A DNA stretch of 64,000 nucleotides. Origin: Sipunculus nudus (taxonomy: Eukaryota > Annelida > Sipuncula > Golfingiida > Sipunculidae). The stretch's first letter is position 1, and each line of letters opens with the position of its first letter. Below are positions 37,187 through 50,689 of this stretch, in pieces. A model generated the notes under the pieces. It made no database searches. It was not told the origin of the DNA and saw only the letters and a program-made list of their open reading frames with translations. A program made the position numbers and the translations under genes. Where the stretch lies: NCBI GenBank assembly GCA_026874595.1, contig CM049311.1, forward strand, positions 72,150,453 through 72,214,452. The letters are read 5' to 3'.

Positions 37187-38500
37187 CTAGCTCAGCTGAC
37201 TGTAAGTCAGCTGAGCTATAGCGATCACCCTTTGTCCGTTGTCCTTCCTGCATCCAGCTGTCTGTCCATTAACAGGGCACAAATCGTAACTGCTCGACCT
37301 GGAATCTTCTAACTTGGTCCATGGAGGTCCCTGAAAATTTTCCGTGAAAATTTTCTTTGCATAGATATTTGTCATGGAAGTTTCATCATTTTCTGCAGAC
37401 TTGTGGGGCCACCTATATTTTTTCAATATTTTTCTGGGTTTTTTTTTTCTCTATTTTTGAGACCTTTACAGACGTGGTCATCTGTTAACAGGGGACAAAT
37501 TGTAATGACTGGACCTAGAATCTTCTCTCTTGACATGCAGGAATGCCCATGAAAAAGTCTCCTTGGAAACCTGAAATTAGGTCTCTTTCACCCATATTGT
37601 CTGAGCTAAGGGGCTCAGAAGTACCCAATGAATAATTGAAAATTTGATACAAAGCTCTAGTATCTGAAAAACTAGTGCATTGATCTTCATGATTCTTTGC
37701 ATGCATATGCATCATGGAGTGTTATTTTAAGTTCCTGCAGACTGGTGGCGCCATCTTGAATTTTTCCAATTTTTACACATTTTTATCTTTATTTTTGAGA
37801 CCTTCAAAGATGTGGTTGTCTGTTAACAGGGCACAAATCATAAACATTTGACCTGGAATCTTGTATCTTGACATGCAGGAAAGCCCATGAAAAAGTCTCC
37901 TTGGAAATCTTGAAATTAGGTCTATGTTGCCCATATTCTCTGAGCTATGGGGCTTATAAACACCCCCTCCCCAGCATAATTAAAAAATTGATACCAAAGT
38001 AAGGCAAAAATCATAACCATTGAAACTGGAATCTTCTAACTTTAAATCCAGGGAGGTCCATGAAAAGTCTCCTTGGAAATGTGAAATTAGGTCTCTGTTA
38101 CCCATATTTTCTGAGCTATGGGGCTTATGAGCACCCCTCAGAATAATTGAAAATTTTAATACCAAAGTAGGGCACAAATCATAACCATTTGGCCCAGAAA
38201 CTTTTAACTTGACATCCTGAGAGTTCCTCCAAAGTTAACCCTTGAAACCTGAAATTTGGTCACTGTGACCTACATTCTCAGAGTTTTGAGGTATGTAATG
38301 CAAAATACACACAAATTGCCAGATTCCTCAGAAAAAGCTTGTTGGATTGTCATCAGATTTGTTGTGCTTATGGATCTTGATGAACTTAAACTAAGATGCA
38401 TGAACAATGATGCCACCTACATTATCTTAATTTGTTGCCTGTGCAAGGACATATTGTCAACATGTCAGTTGGCTGAGCGTTGTGACCCATGGGTCCCTTG
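37187..38500 (+). mobile_element. Family E Helentron-like element, copy 1
   Basis: A perfect 13-bp 5' hairpin: TAGCTCAGCTGAC (37188-37200), loop TGTAA, GTCAGCTGAGCTA (37206-37218). The body has diverged ~300-bp units with TTAACAGGGCACAAATCGTA, GACCTGGAATCTTCTA and CTGGTGGCGCCATCTT (a near match to the palindrome of the other families). Near the end GTCAGTTGGCTGAGC inversely matches the 5' end. The palindrome GACCCATGGGTC (38484-38495) forms the 3' hairpin and CCTTG|TT closes it. Confidence 0.78.
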
Positions 38501-41127
38501 TTATTAAGGTATATTTTTAGTGTCCAGCACTCGACTAGAAACACAACTAGTATCCACTTCATCAATAAGAACCAGATACTGAGAAACACAGTTCCCTTTA
38601 TCAATCTTTATTTATTATTGCCAAGTTCCTGACAGTTGTACCCACAGGGTTCAAACATAATCATAATAGTTCAAATAGATGTTGAAAAATGAGATCCTGA
38701 ATTTTATTCATCAACCATAATTTCATCCATTGATCTAGTCTTTTACATTGAAGACAAATTAGCGGTTAAAATTAATGTTAAAAAAATGAAGAAAAAGTAA
38801 AAGTTTCCATATCTTCAAATTTAAAAATAGCATTGATTTTGAAAGATTATTTATAAAGTTTTATGTCAGTTGAATTTTCCTGTGTAAAATCTACAGCCAT
38901 TAATATGGAAATTCTATGCAAAAGCCAAACCAGATTATTTTAATAAAACAGTATACATGACATTAGATTATTTCTTGCATTCATTTACCACAATTAGTGT
39001 TCAGATGATATCAGGTTTTAACTTAATTATGTCATTCCTGTAATTGTATTAATTCTGAAATAGATATCTCTATTTTCACTGATCATTATATTAGCTAAGT
39101 ATGCATCAGGCAAAGAGATGCACAAATAAGAATTTCCTGCAACCAGGTATTTGATATGACAGGCCTGCTGCTGACTCTAATTTCTGGAAATTTGTAATTT
39201 TACAGTAACATGATCTGCAAATATACATAGTTTAGGTTAAGTTAGCTTTCAAAAATAGGACTTTTATACCTCCAACAAAAGCAAATTATTAAAGAAAGAA
39301 AAGGTCAAGTTCAGTGCCTTACTTTTATGCTATGTGTACATGTCATACCCAATAACATGGAATGTTTATCATCTATAGTCTGTCCCAATACCCTGGTCTG
39401 CATGTTTTTCTGGGCTACACAAATTTCTGGCTCTGTGGTTGCAGGAGCTACTCCACCAACAGTCAGAGTGAAAAATAATGTCTTATCTTGAACTGAATTT
39501 CTATGGGACAAATAATTCAAAATATGACATAACAGTCATCAATGTTTTTGACATGTTCATCACTGGTGAACTGAGAAAAAAAAATAACCATTCAGATTTT
39601 AGCTTGTGAAGTCAGGCAATGCATCATAAGTGAACTACCTTTGTAACGTCACTTTTGTTTTAAAGATGTGGGAAGTCTTTCATGGGAGAACTAACTTTCC
39701 AGCTTTATGGGAAAGACCCCATCCTCAGTCCATCAACAAAAACAACACAACATGGTCACAAAGTAAATACCTTCAACTAAATATTTTATTACATAACATG
39801 CAAATTTGTTAGGACAAAAATTATTTGTAAAGAATATTTGCAAAACAGTTATTGCAAAAAAAACATGCGGACATGGGTTTTGGGACTGAATATACAATAC
39901 CTAGATTTCCAGTCAGTGAACAAACAACCAAATATCTGAGGGTCATTTATGCTTAAAAAATGCCATGTTTCAAGTCTTGTCAATGAGAACATCATTGATA
40001 TTTCTATCATGACTATATTGAGAGGTGTAATTGTACACAATTGAACTGATTCAACACATGATTGCCAAAAACAGAGAAATTGAAAAAAAAGAGTGTGACA
40101 TTATGTAGAGTGCAGATTGCTATTAAGCACTGGACCAGTCAAAAACGTGACTAATTCAGTAATGAATAAAACCTGTAAATGGTTCTTGCATACCAGTTAT
40201 TCGACAACATGTATACAGAAAAAGCCTCTGTTATTGAATGTGATGTGAATACCAAATTGAAAATCTATTAAAGGAAACTGCTTACAGTCATCAAAATGAT
40301 GGCACCTACTTATGATGGTTACTTGAAATATAATGATGCTCCCATAGAAATAGAAATAATAATTTTGCAGTTCTTTCCAATACTAATCTTTCATAAACTA
40401 AATTTTTGTTACTAAAATGTCACTCAAAGATTTTGCAAATGTTTCTGTATACTACACAGAATGTTTTATGGTATAAATCAATGTTCTATTTATCACTGCA
40501 GGGCCTCACATTTTTATGTCATTTTACATTAGGCAACTCAACATGAATTTCAATTGAACATATGAGACACATTTAATCTCAAAGATAATTGATAATGTCA
40601 GACTTTTTTTTAGTATCCCCACTTTGATAAATTTTACATTATGCAGTGTACATCTACCAACAAACATTTCTCTCTGATTTACAGTTTAAATAATTAAATT
40701 ATCATTATAGATCTACAGTATACCATCAACCACATAATCAGCAAGTGTTGTTACATAAAGAGATAGATCTTGGTCACAGTTTATAGCAATGGATGGTGGA
40801 TGGCATCTTTCTGGTAAAGCTGGCCATTACATTCCTACACAGATGATTTTTTTGTGTCTTTTACTTGCAAAAGCTGTGTTTAAGACAAAAGTGATGTCAC
40901 AAAGACGTCACAAAGGTTAGTTTGATATGACTTTCCATGGACTGATGTTGTCAGATGAACACCTTGTTTATAGCTCAGCACTCTGGGGATGATGATGTCA
41001 CAATCATTATATCTTTTGTTGTATTTTTGGACTATTTAGCAAATACATATTCAGTGCAAGGCTTAGAGATAATTTTTTAATCAGACTGTAAGTGGAATAT
41101 CTCCTGCAAACTTTGGGCCAGTACTTT
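38501..41127. other. AT-rich non-coding stretch
   Basis: No gene or repeat family recognised; presumed intron. Confidence 0.45.
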
Positions 41128-43206
41128 TTAGCGAACCTGTGAGCTTATGCGATGGTGTGGCGTCGTCCGGCTTCCGTCGTCCGTTTGTCGTCCTTTGTCT
41201 GTACGTTAACCCATACTTTCTTGAAAAAGAGTTAGCATCACCAAATTTTATGCAAAAAATTAGTCATATAAAAAACTCTATCGGATTTTGCTTATTTTTT
41301 GGCTAACTGCATTTTCTTAGATTTTATAGGGAAAAAAGCTAAAAAAGCTTTAAAAATCCTCTTCTCTAAAAGTTTTTCAGCCAAATTGTCCAATATTTCA
41401 CAGAAATTATCCTCGGAACAACCTTTCTCAAGTTTGTTCAAATGGTTTAAGTTCGGTGATTTTTGGCCAAGTTACAGGAAGTTGAACTTAGTCATCTGTC
41501 CAAAAAAGCATACTAAAATTACAATCTCAGAAACGGCTGAAGCTGTCATCACCAAATTTTATGCCAATGTAGGTCACATGAGTCATATCTGAAATTGAGG
41601 TATTGGTGGCGCCACCTATATCGGCCTTTTTTGTACAGGGGTCATCAGTGCCCGTATCATACTGACGTCTACAAAAAACTTCTTCTCTGAAACAATATGG
41701 CCAAATTGTTTAATATCGCACAGAAATCATCCTAGGGTAGTGCTTTCTGAAGTTTGTTCAAATGGTCTCAGTTCAGTGATTTTTGGCTGAGTTATGGGAA
41801 GCTGAATTTAGTCATATGCTGTAACAGCCCATTTTAGCTCAGTGGCTACAAAGATCTTCTTCTCAAAAACCACTGGGCCAAATTCTTAAATCTCACACAT
41901 TAATTATCCTTAGATGTTGATAATTCAAGTTTGTTCAAATGGTTTTGGTTCAGTGATTTTTGGCTGAGTAATGGGAAGCTGAACTAAGCCATTTTTCTGT
42001 ATTTTCCCATATGAGTTATAAACCTGTAAAACGTTTTTGACTGACTCCACTGAGGCCAATTTGTTTAATATTTTACAAGAATAATCCCCTGAATAATTCT
42101 TATATTAATTGTCTTTTATGGTTCCAAAGAATAAATTTTGGCTGAATTATAAAGATTGAATTGAGTCATTTTACCATATATGTTAGCTGTGTGAAGCAGA
42201 TACATCTAGCCTGGCACCTGTTTATCAGCATCCGTTATATCATGCCTCTAGACATTTAGATTTCAGGTTATCTATGGTTAATATTGACAAGAATGTTTTA
42301 TAAAATCTTAAAAAAAATGTAGATTTATGATTTTAGATATTCCAGAAAAGGTATGATTTCTAGATTCATAGATTAATAGATGGTTTATCATTGTGAACAT
42401 GCATTGAATTATATTGTTATATAATAAATGAGTTATATTCAGTCTCCTTTTGTCTTTTTAAATTACTACATTATTAATATTACTAATACCAAATTCACTT
42501 CAAATTAATAATGAAAACAAAATTATTATGTAAATAATCAGCAGCAGCCGACATCATATATCACTTAAATATGCCGTATACAATACCCATGTAAGTTTCT
42601 TATTGCTTAGTTTATTAATAAAAATATCTCAATTACAATGCATAATATATTCAAAAATTAGATTTGATCACTATTTTATTCTCACCTAGGCAGATTAAAA
42701 ACTCGCCTAAGTGATATCAGGCAAATTTTAAACTCGCCTGGATGATACCAGACAGATTTTAAACTTGCCTAGACAAGATTAAAATCCTGGCTTGCTCCAT
42801 GATGGATTTTAATCTTGCCTAGGCGAGATTGTGATTGTGATCTCTTCTAGACGAGTTTAAAATCTGTCTAGGCGAGATCACAATCGTAATCTCGCCTAGG
42901 CGAGATCACAATCGCAATCTCGTCTAGGCTAATTTAAAATCTGCCTGGATTTCAATCTTGTCTCTGACATATATATTTCTGATAGCTTTGTTGTATACAA
43001 AACTGGTGGAGCCAGTTACAATCATTTTTGTGTTGTGTGCACCCACCCATGCCAGAATTTCAGCAGTGATGTTTGTGTAATTGTTTCTTATTCATAATGT
43101 TTAGTACGTGCATTGTTCATTATATGAGAAGTAATGGTCCAGCATTGAAGCATTATACCTGTTGTATTTCCCAATGCACAGGTTCACATCAGGCCTGTCG
43201 GCCTTG
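41128..43206 (+). mobile_element. Family A Helentron-like element, copy 3, with foreign middle
   Basis: 5' end TTTAGCGAACCTGTGAGCTT, GGTGGCGCCACC at 41605-41616, and an intact empty site for family C at about 41897. Family A similarity stops at about 42352 and resumes at about 42963, continuing to the CACAGGTTCAC subterminal repeat, AGGCC/GGCCT hairpin and CCTTG|TTT at 43206. The 610 bp between is unrelated and includes a palindromic cluster. Confidence 0.72.
42689..42960. repeat. Palindromic CTCGCCTAGGCGAG repeat cluster
   Basis: About ten variants of CGCCTAG/CTAGGCG spaced irregularly with ATTTTAAA and ATCACAATCG spacers. One is the perfect 18-bp palindrome ATCTCGCCTAGGCGAGAT at 42889-42906. 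Several adjacent segments are inverted copies of each other. It is located inside a family A copy. Confidence 0.85.
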
Positions 43207-44556
43207 TTTCTTGTCTCACTTGTATAGTGTAATAATCCTGGAAAAACATGCAGATCGACATTTGTACTGGTATGGACAGAGAGAACGAAGCACAGACTTG
43301 AGTGAAAAACCCCTTTGTTGGTGGCAGAATACTGCAACTTGCTGTTTAGAACTGTATTTTATCAGCATGTCTTTCTTTTTCGGAATTAACAGGGACTGTC
43401 ACAGTGCCCCAGTGAAACGGCTTTGGTAATCTTGTTATGATTCCCTGATGTAGTATTGCCACCAAGTAGAGGGCAGTTTAGGTTAATCTTTATGCAACCA
43501 AGTTACCTCCAGCCCCTGGATAAACTTTGGGGACCTTGAAAATCTCAGGGCCGAATATGAGAATAGTTGTCCTAAACTAATCAATAAGCTCACTGTAGTT
43601 TGGTGGACCTGGCACATATAACTTAGATGACATGTTATGTTTAGAATGTTTAATCAAAATTTTCACTAAAGGGCAGAATGGTTTTATAGCATTCTGTGTT
43701 TTATGTCAGTGGGTTTTCTTGCATAGCTTGTAGACTTTGTTTTGAGGTCATGTTGTTTTGATGATGTAAGGGTTGGCATTGGTTTCATGACATGGGGTGA
43801 AACTCTTTAATAAAGCTTAATACACAATGATTTTATGACATGTGAGGTTAAAATCTTTTTAATGCAGTAAACTATTAGCACTGATAATTTCAAACAGCAT
43901 ATTGAAGTCTCTGTATGAGCACATTTTGGAGCTGAGGAATATTGCACTTGATGACATGTCATCGAAGAGTGTGACAGGGGAGGAGATTCCACATCTTTCA
44001 TGTATCCATGGTGCTGAATAGTAACTGGTATCTCTGGCTGATTTTGTATGTATAACCAGTTCTGCAGACTCCTAGGGGCTACCAGCACACAGTCAAAGTA
44101 TGGGTAGCATCCAATAGTTGGTTGTATTTCTCTGCTGCTTGGGCTACCAGAATGTCACTTCCAGGAAAGGCCATACTGTCTAAGTAATTGGATGAGACAA
44201 ACATTTGTGGTCAGAGAAGGTCAACTTGATTTATGCTACCAAAGTGCTATCAAGTTTAAGGTTTTGGTGCATGTGGCTGTCCGGAAACTGTCTCTTTTGC
44301 TGGTGTAAATCTTGTTTTTATTGCTTTTCCAGCCTTGCATATTTCATTCCTTGGTTTATCTTTCACCATCCCCAGGCCCTATTGATTGCCTGCTCACTTT
44401 TCCACAATGAGACTTTGTAAGAAGAAATATCTATTCAAGGCTTCCCTTTGTTTTATATAGTCTGTTTTCACCCACACAAGTTGCATTACTTACTTAGCAG
44501 TCTTCTCAAATGTCTAGTTATTTTTCATTTAATAATTGCATGTATATATTACATTT
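43207..44556. other. Non-coding stretch
   Basis: No gene or repeat family recognised. Open frames are short and overlap on both strands. Confidence 0.45.
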
Positions 44557-46469
44557 TTAGCCCTCAGCCCTTAGGCTGATAGGCTATTGTCGTCACCCAA
44601 GCTGTCCGTCGGTCCGTCCAGTGTCCGTTAACTTTTACCTTGTGAGCAGGATATATTGAAAAGGATTCACCGTCAGAATTTTATTTCCTTGATAAAGATG
44701 TATATCAACAAAATCTTGGTCAAGTTCAAAGATGGGTGACCTTTACCTATTTTTCTACATTTTAGAGCTGATTATAGAAAAACACTTGGACGCTTATTAC
44801 TCAGAACCATTTGGTGGATTTTCCCAAACTAATTATGCTTATTGGGACTGATAGTCTGTACCTGCTACACATGTTTGGTGGCACCACCTACAATTTCTGA
44901 ATTTAAATGAATTTTATCGGATTTTTCAACTTTGGGCTTGTGAGCATGATATCTCTAAAAGGATCCACCGTAGGAATTTTATTTCTTTGGTGAAGCTGTA
45001 TATTGACAAAATCTTGGTCAAGTTCGAAGATAGGTGACCTTGACCCATTTTCTACGTTTTAGAGCTGATTATAGAAAAACACTTAGAAGCTTATATCTAA
45101 GGAACCATTGGGTGGATTTTTACAAAACTTACTAAGGTCATTTGGACTGAAAGTCTGTACCTGCTCCACATGTTTGGTGGTGCCATCTACCATTTCTGAT
45201 TTTTTACGAATTTTTATCGGATTTTTCAAATTAGGCCTTGTGAGAAGGATATCTCTAAAAGGATTCACCACAGGAATTTTAATTCTTTGGTGCTGATGTA
45301 AATCGACAAAATCTTGATCAAGTTCCAAGATGGGTGAACTTGACCTATTTTTCTACATTTTAGAGCTGATTATAGAAAAACACTTAGACACTTATTACTC
45401 AGGAACCATTTGGTGGATTTTTACAAAACAAATTATGATTATTGGGACTGATAGTCTTTACCTGCTACACATGTTTGGTGGCGCCACCTGCAATTTCTGA
45501 TTTTTAATGAATTTTTATCAGATTTTTCAACTTTGGGCTTGTGAGCATGATATCTCTAAAAGGATCCACCGTAGGAATTTTATTTCTTTGGTGAAGCTGT
45601 ATATTGACAAAATCTTGGTCAAGTTCGAAGATGGGTTACCTTGACCCATTTTTCTATGTTTTAGAGCTGATTATAGAAAAACACTTAGAAGCTTATATCT
45701 AAGGAACCATTGGGTGGATTTTTACAAAACTTACTAAGGTCATTTGGACTGAAAGTCTGTACCTGCTCCACATGTTTGGTGGCGCCATCTACAATTTCTG
45801 ATTTTTTACAAATTTTTATCGGATTTTTCAAATTAGGCCTTGTGAGCAGGATATCTCTAAAAGGATTCACCACAGGAATTTTCATTCTTTGGTAATGATG
45901 TATATCATCAAATTTTTGGTAAAATGCAAAGATGCGTGACCTTGACCTAATTTTCTACATTTTAGAGCTGATTACAGACAAAAACTTAGAAGCTATTTTC
46001 TCAGGAACCATTGGATCTTACTTTGATCATTAGGACTGATGGTCTGTACCTGCTGCACAAGTTTGGGGGCACCACCTACTGTTTCTGATTTTTAATGAAT
46101 ATATATCGGATTATAAACTTTGGCCTTTTGTGCGGGATATCTCCAAAGGTATTCAACACAGGAACTTCATTTTTTCAGTGCTATTGCATATTAACAATAT
46201 TTTGGTAAAATTTAAAGATGGGTGTTCTTGACTGACTTATTGAGGTCACAGAGCTTAGAATAGAAAATAACTTAGGAGCTTATTTCTCAGGAAGCATTTG
46301 GTGGATTGTTATGAAACATGGTATATACCTCTCCAATTTAAATTTATAACTAAGACATGTACAGATATGTATCTGAATGACAACAAATATTTTTTACTTG
46401 TTACTGTTACCACCTATAAACACTGTTCTTTTGGCTGAGGGCTTTTATCAGCTTTTGCTGATATTCTAG
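44557..46469 (+). mobile_element. Family B Helentron-like element, copy 2 (expanded array)
   Basis: Same 5' hairpin as copy 1 (TAGCCCTCAGCC at 44558) and the same 3' hairpin and TATTCTAG end (CTAG 46466-46469). It is longer because of about four tandem ~300-bp units marked by TTAGAGCTGATTATAGAAAA near 44761, 45058, 45359 and 45660. Alternate units are most alike, giving a 602-bp higher-order period. GGTGGCGCCACC lies at 45477-45488. Small mirrored open frames recurring at a 602-bp spacing derive from the array. Confidence 0.8.
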
Positions 46470-49400
46470 TTGATTACTACAAAAAGGCAACTGCTGCTTA
46501 GGTTTTGGTATTCACCATTTTGTATTTAGATATTTTAATCACAGTGCTGATTCTGCTGTCATATTTATAAACTGTTATAATATCTGATGAGCCAGCAACA
46601 CAGATTAAAACTGCTAAGTAGCTCCCATCTTGGGTTGTGAAAATGCATGGATCAGACCATAAGTGTAGAATGATCCTGTCCAGAAAAAAAGACAAATCTT
46701 ATATGTCAATAATGATTGAATGTCTGCCACACAGATGATGTGGGGTACATGATACCAAATAGATTGAATCTGTCAATGTGATCATGAACAGTGAATTAAT
46801 AGTGGGTTCATGACATGTGATATTAAAAAAAGACAGAACAGTTAACACATGATAAATTGAAGCTACAGCTGTGATTTGGAACACAGTCTGGATGTAGACT
46901 TGTTCCATCCAAAATATGTTAACTCTCTGTGTATAAATATCTGTGATGAAGCACATACACATGAGATTGAACCAGTCTGGAAAAAAAGGCAAATGTGCTC
47001 ATAAATGATTTGAATGTCAATATATAAGTCAGGGACATCAGGTCAGATTAAAGGACTTATGGATCAGAACATTGATTTTGTAGCACACACATTAATCAAG
47101 TGATGTTTAAAAAGTGGAGCAGTATACATTTAAAAACTGGAGCAGTATAAACATGATAGATTTAAGTTGTAGCTGTACTTAACTTGACCTAATGAATAAA
47201 ATTGAATTTACAGAGACAGTCCAGTCATACAGATGACCAAGCACAAATTTGTAGAAAGAACCAGTCTAGGCAAAAAAAAACAAATGATTGAGTATCATCA
47301 TGATGAAAGGGACACTCCGCTAAATGGATGGAATATTTCAACGTGATTCAGAACAGTTCTTGGTGAAGATAAATAGACCAAGCAATATCCACATTTATTG
47401 GGTCGCTGAAATTGTTTCTCTGCAAGGACAGTGGAACCTTAAAATTTCATGCAGCCATCTTGGATCAAATTAGTTTGCAAAAGAATAAGAATTCAGATGG
47501 TTTTCATACTTTGGGTATTGCAGTGTTGCTAGGTTGCTATTTTCCAACAGATAGCAGTAAAAGATTTATGTTTATGTAATATGACAAGTGTGTCGGTGGA
47601 CCTGTGAGTTTGCCGCTGTTATAAACCAGCTGGGGATCCCCAAGGAGCCTGTCTTGATGTACAACATCTCCCTGATTTGGCTGGGCCCTTTTAGTCAATT
47701 AACCAGAGGGGTTAGCCCATAAACTGGTTCAAAATACTTGAGAAAAAGGAGCTAATTTCCTTTAGGGACACTTTATTGGAATTTCTATAGGGAGTATAGA
47801 AACTTCTTCCACAAGTCAAATTAGATGTAGCAAAGAGATTATGGTGTCATATTTCAGAGCTGATTGCCCTTGGTTTGGTATCCTCCCTCCCCCCCCCCCC
47901 CCCCCCGCCAAACAAACACACACACATATAGTCCTGACCCCTGAACATGGAAAAATCACAACTGAACTTCTGAATTTTGGAACCTCTCAAAACTCCAGAC
48001 AGAATTGAATTTCTCTAATCTCAAATCAAGGATAGTATCTTTGGATTATTTGAAGCCCTGCAGAGGGCTCAACATTGATATAGTTAACCCCTTGCCCGGA
48101 GCATGTTTTTGTTCCAGAAATAGATGGCAAAGCCATAAATGTTGCTCCCACTTGTCAGGGGCAAGTAAGTCCAACATAAACCTTTACCTAAAGGCCAGAA
48201 TAATGTTCTCTGTGACCATTACCTGATGGAGTCTTGAAGAAAACTTCTGTGCAAAAGCCTGGGAACATCTGGTTGGCTTAAAAGATCTTTCTCAACTTGT
48301 AGTGAGAATTAAACATTATTTTATTTAACTCCACCAGAAAACCATGTATCTGACTTATTTGTTGTGACTTTGAAACTTGTATGCTAAAGATTGAACTGGG
48401 TGTAAGACAGGATTATTGGCATTTACCATAAACTTTGCCATTTTGAACAACTGTTTTCTCTTTTCAAACTGGGTTAGTATATGCTTGGGGGAAACAACAA
48501 AAAGTTTTGAAGAACAAAGCAGGCATTTCAGACCCGGCATTAAGCGGCCAGTTTACAACTTTCATACAACTAGGTCAGGTACATATGATGTCCCCATGGA
48601 CCTTTCACACTTGCAAAACACTAGGTTATATTTGTAGGGCGAGTGCAACACACTCATGGGGGGCTTTTTATACAAATCAAGAAAGTCTACAAACTCTCAG
48701 ATATCTGTTTGAATAAAAATTAGCTTACTGTATCTTGGAAATGAAATTTTTTAATAATACATCTTTATCTTGAATGACCTGCTCATTTATTTGTACAAAT
48801 ACTAAGGAGAAATATATTTAATAAACAAACAGTTGAACTTGTTTATTGTCCAACATTCAGTAAAACATTCAACATACTTATGTGGAAAGTACACACTTTG
48901 TGTTTGCAATCGCACATTGTAAGGCAAGTAAAAAATTCATGTGGGTCAGATATATGCTAGATGTTTCTTGCCCAAGGGACTAGGCAAGTTATTTCAAAAG
49001 TGCATGTCAAGTCCTGCTTTATATAAACATGAAATTAATAACAAAGACTCTTTAAATATTGGTACCTTTTTCTTTACTCATCAAACAGTGCCATTGACAT
49101 GTCTGTGGAAAGTTTCAAGTCATTGGAAGCCCTTTTCCTTTTGGAGAGATAACTTGATGACATTACTTGAAACATGTAGATTTTAAAGAAAATCTAAAGT
49201 AAATACATTTTGTAAAGTCTGCCTGCTAGTTTATTTATAATTATCACAAAACAAGGTAGCCATTATGAAAATATAAATAGGATTTTATTGCTTCTTTATT
49301 CCTTCACTAAGGGATATTAAAAGGCAAGGATGTGGACTTCAGGTCATACATAAGTAGCAGAGTGCTTACTGGAGGTTTTAAACCTCTATAATACTAAAAT

Positions 49401-50689
49401 AAATGAGGCATTTATCAATCCATACATGTACTTATATTGTTAGTTTGAAGATGAATCATAAATATAACACTTTTAAGAAAGAGTGGTTGAGACAAAGAAC
49501 AGATTCTATAATCTGCTCTAAAACTTCCATATTTTTATATTACAAGCCTTGCAAGGATAATAACTATTCTTTTTACATTTTCAAATGAGCTAAGTTAATA
49601 TGTCTAAGTGGGTTTTTGTTGAATATAGTTTTTAAATATTATCAGTATTGGCCCTTATTTTCAGCGGTAGCACTATCTTTGAGGCGCATAAGGCAGTTCT
49701 GAATCTCCTTAAATTTTGCTTATTTCCCTTGAATTGTCAGTTTTAACCAAACCTGCAAGATAATAATGCTTTATTTGCTCAAATTTAAAGACTGTTTGAA
49801 GCACCAACAGAATGGGATGGTCATTTTAAGTGAACTTTATTTGCCATCAAATTGTAACTACTCAAATTTTCAGCTTTAGCTAATGATTTTCAGCCAAAAA
49901 ATGCATTAAGAGAGTGCTGAAATTATGTAGGAGGCTTACATTACATCAGTCTAATCTAATAGTTGCCACACAGGGTAAGACATTAAATTTGTTCCTACCT
50001 GCTGAGTCAGGCTATAGCGCAACTATGTTTTTGTCTGTATTTTTTGGTATCATATTATTAAAAGTGACTGTCTATATTAGAAGTTTTGTCATTTTTCATC
50101 AGTGGGTACATGCTAATAGATATATTGGAGATGATTTTTGACAAAGAAAACTCATTATAACAAACACTTTCTTTGCTGTGAATGGGTCACATGCCTTTTC
50201 AGTAATTTAGAAGGAATGCAAATTTCATACCTTGCAGAAAACTTATTTATGAGAAAATGTCAAGTTTTTCATGGCCAGTTGGCTGAGGGCTCAGGGAAAA
50301 GAAGAGTGATTAAGAGCATAAATAATCTCTTTTAAATGTTGAAAGATTAATGAAACCTTGAACTTGGCCTGTTGAGAACATAAACTCAGGTCTGAACCTG
50401 CCTGATGGCCACAGTCCTCTGCCCTGTGCAGTAGTAAATTTTGAACCCTGACACAGTGACATCATCACTGACTAGAAATGTGAGATATGTAAATTAACCA
50501 TTTCAGTCAAATAGTTTTGGCTATTAGGTCCGAAGTGTCCAGATGCAAGATATATGTCTCAGTCAGTGACCAGTGTTGATTAATATATCAAGTTAAATGT
50601 ATTTAATCTTACCCCTGTCACATGCAGTTTTGTTGCATTTGTTCCTTTGAAGTAAAGAAGAGCCATACAATGCATTCGTTTTCATATTT
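46470..50689. other. AT-rich non-coding stretch with diverged tandem repeat
   Basis: No gene recognised. 46669-47300 holds two to three strongly diverged ~290-bp units (GAACCAGTCTGGAAAAAAAG near 46970, similar near 46669 and 47260). A run of 18 C lies at 47889-47906, followed by a short CA repeat. The rest shows nothing. Confidence 0.45.

Noticed and set aside
45083-45895. Mirrored ORF pairs on both strands recurring at a 602-bp spacing
   Set aside because: Explained by the tandem units of family B copy 2.
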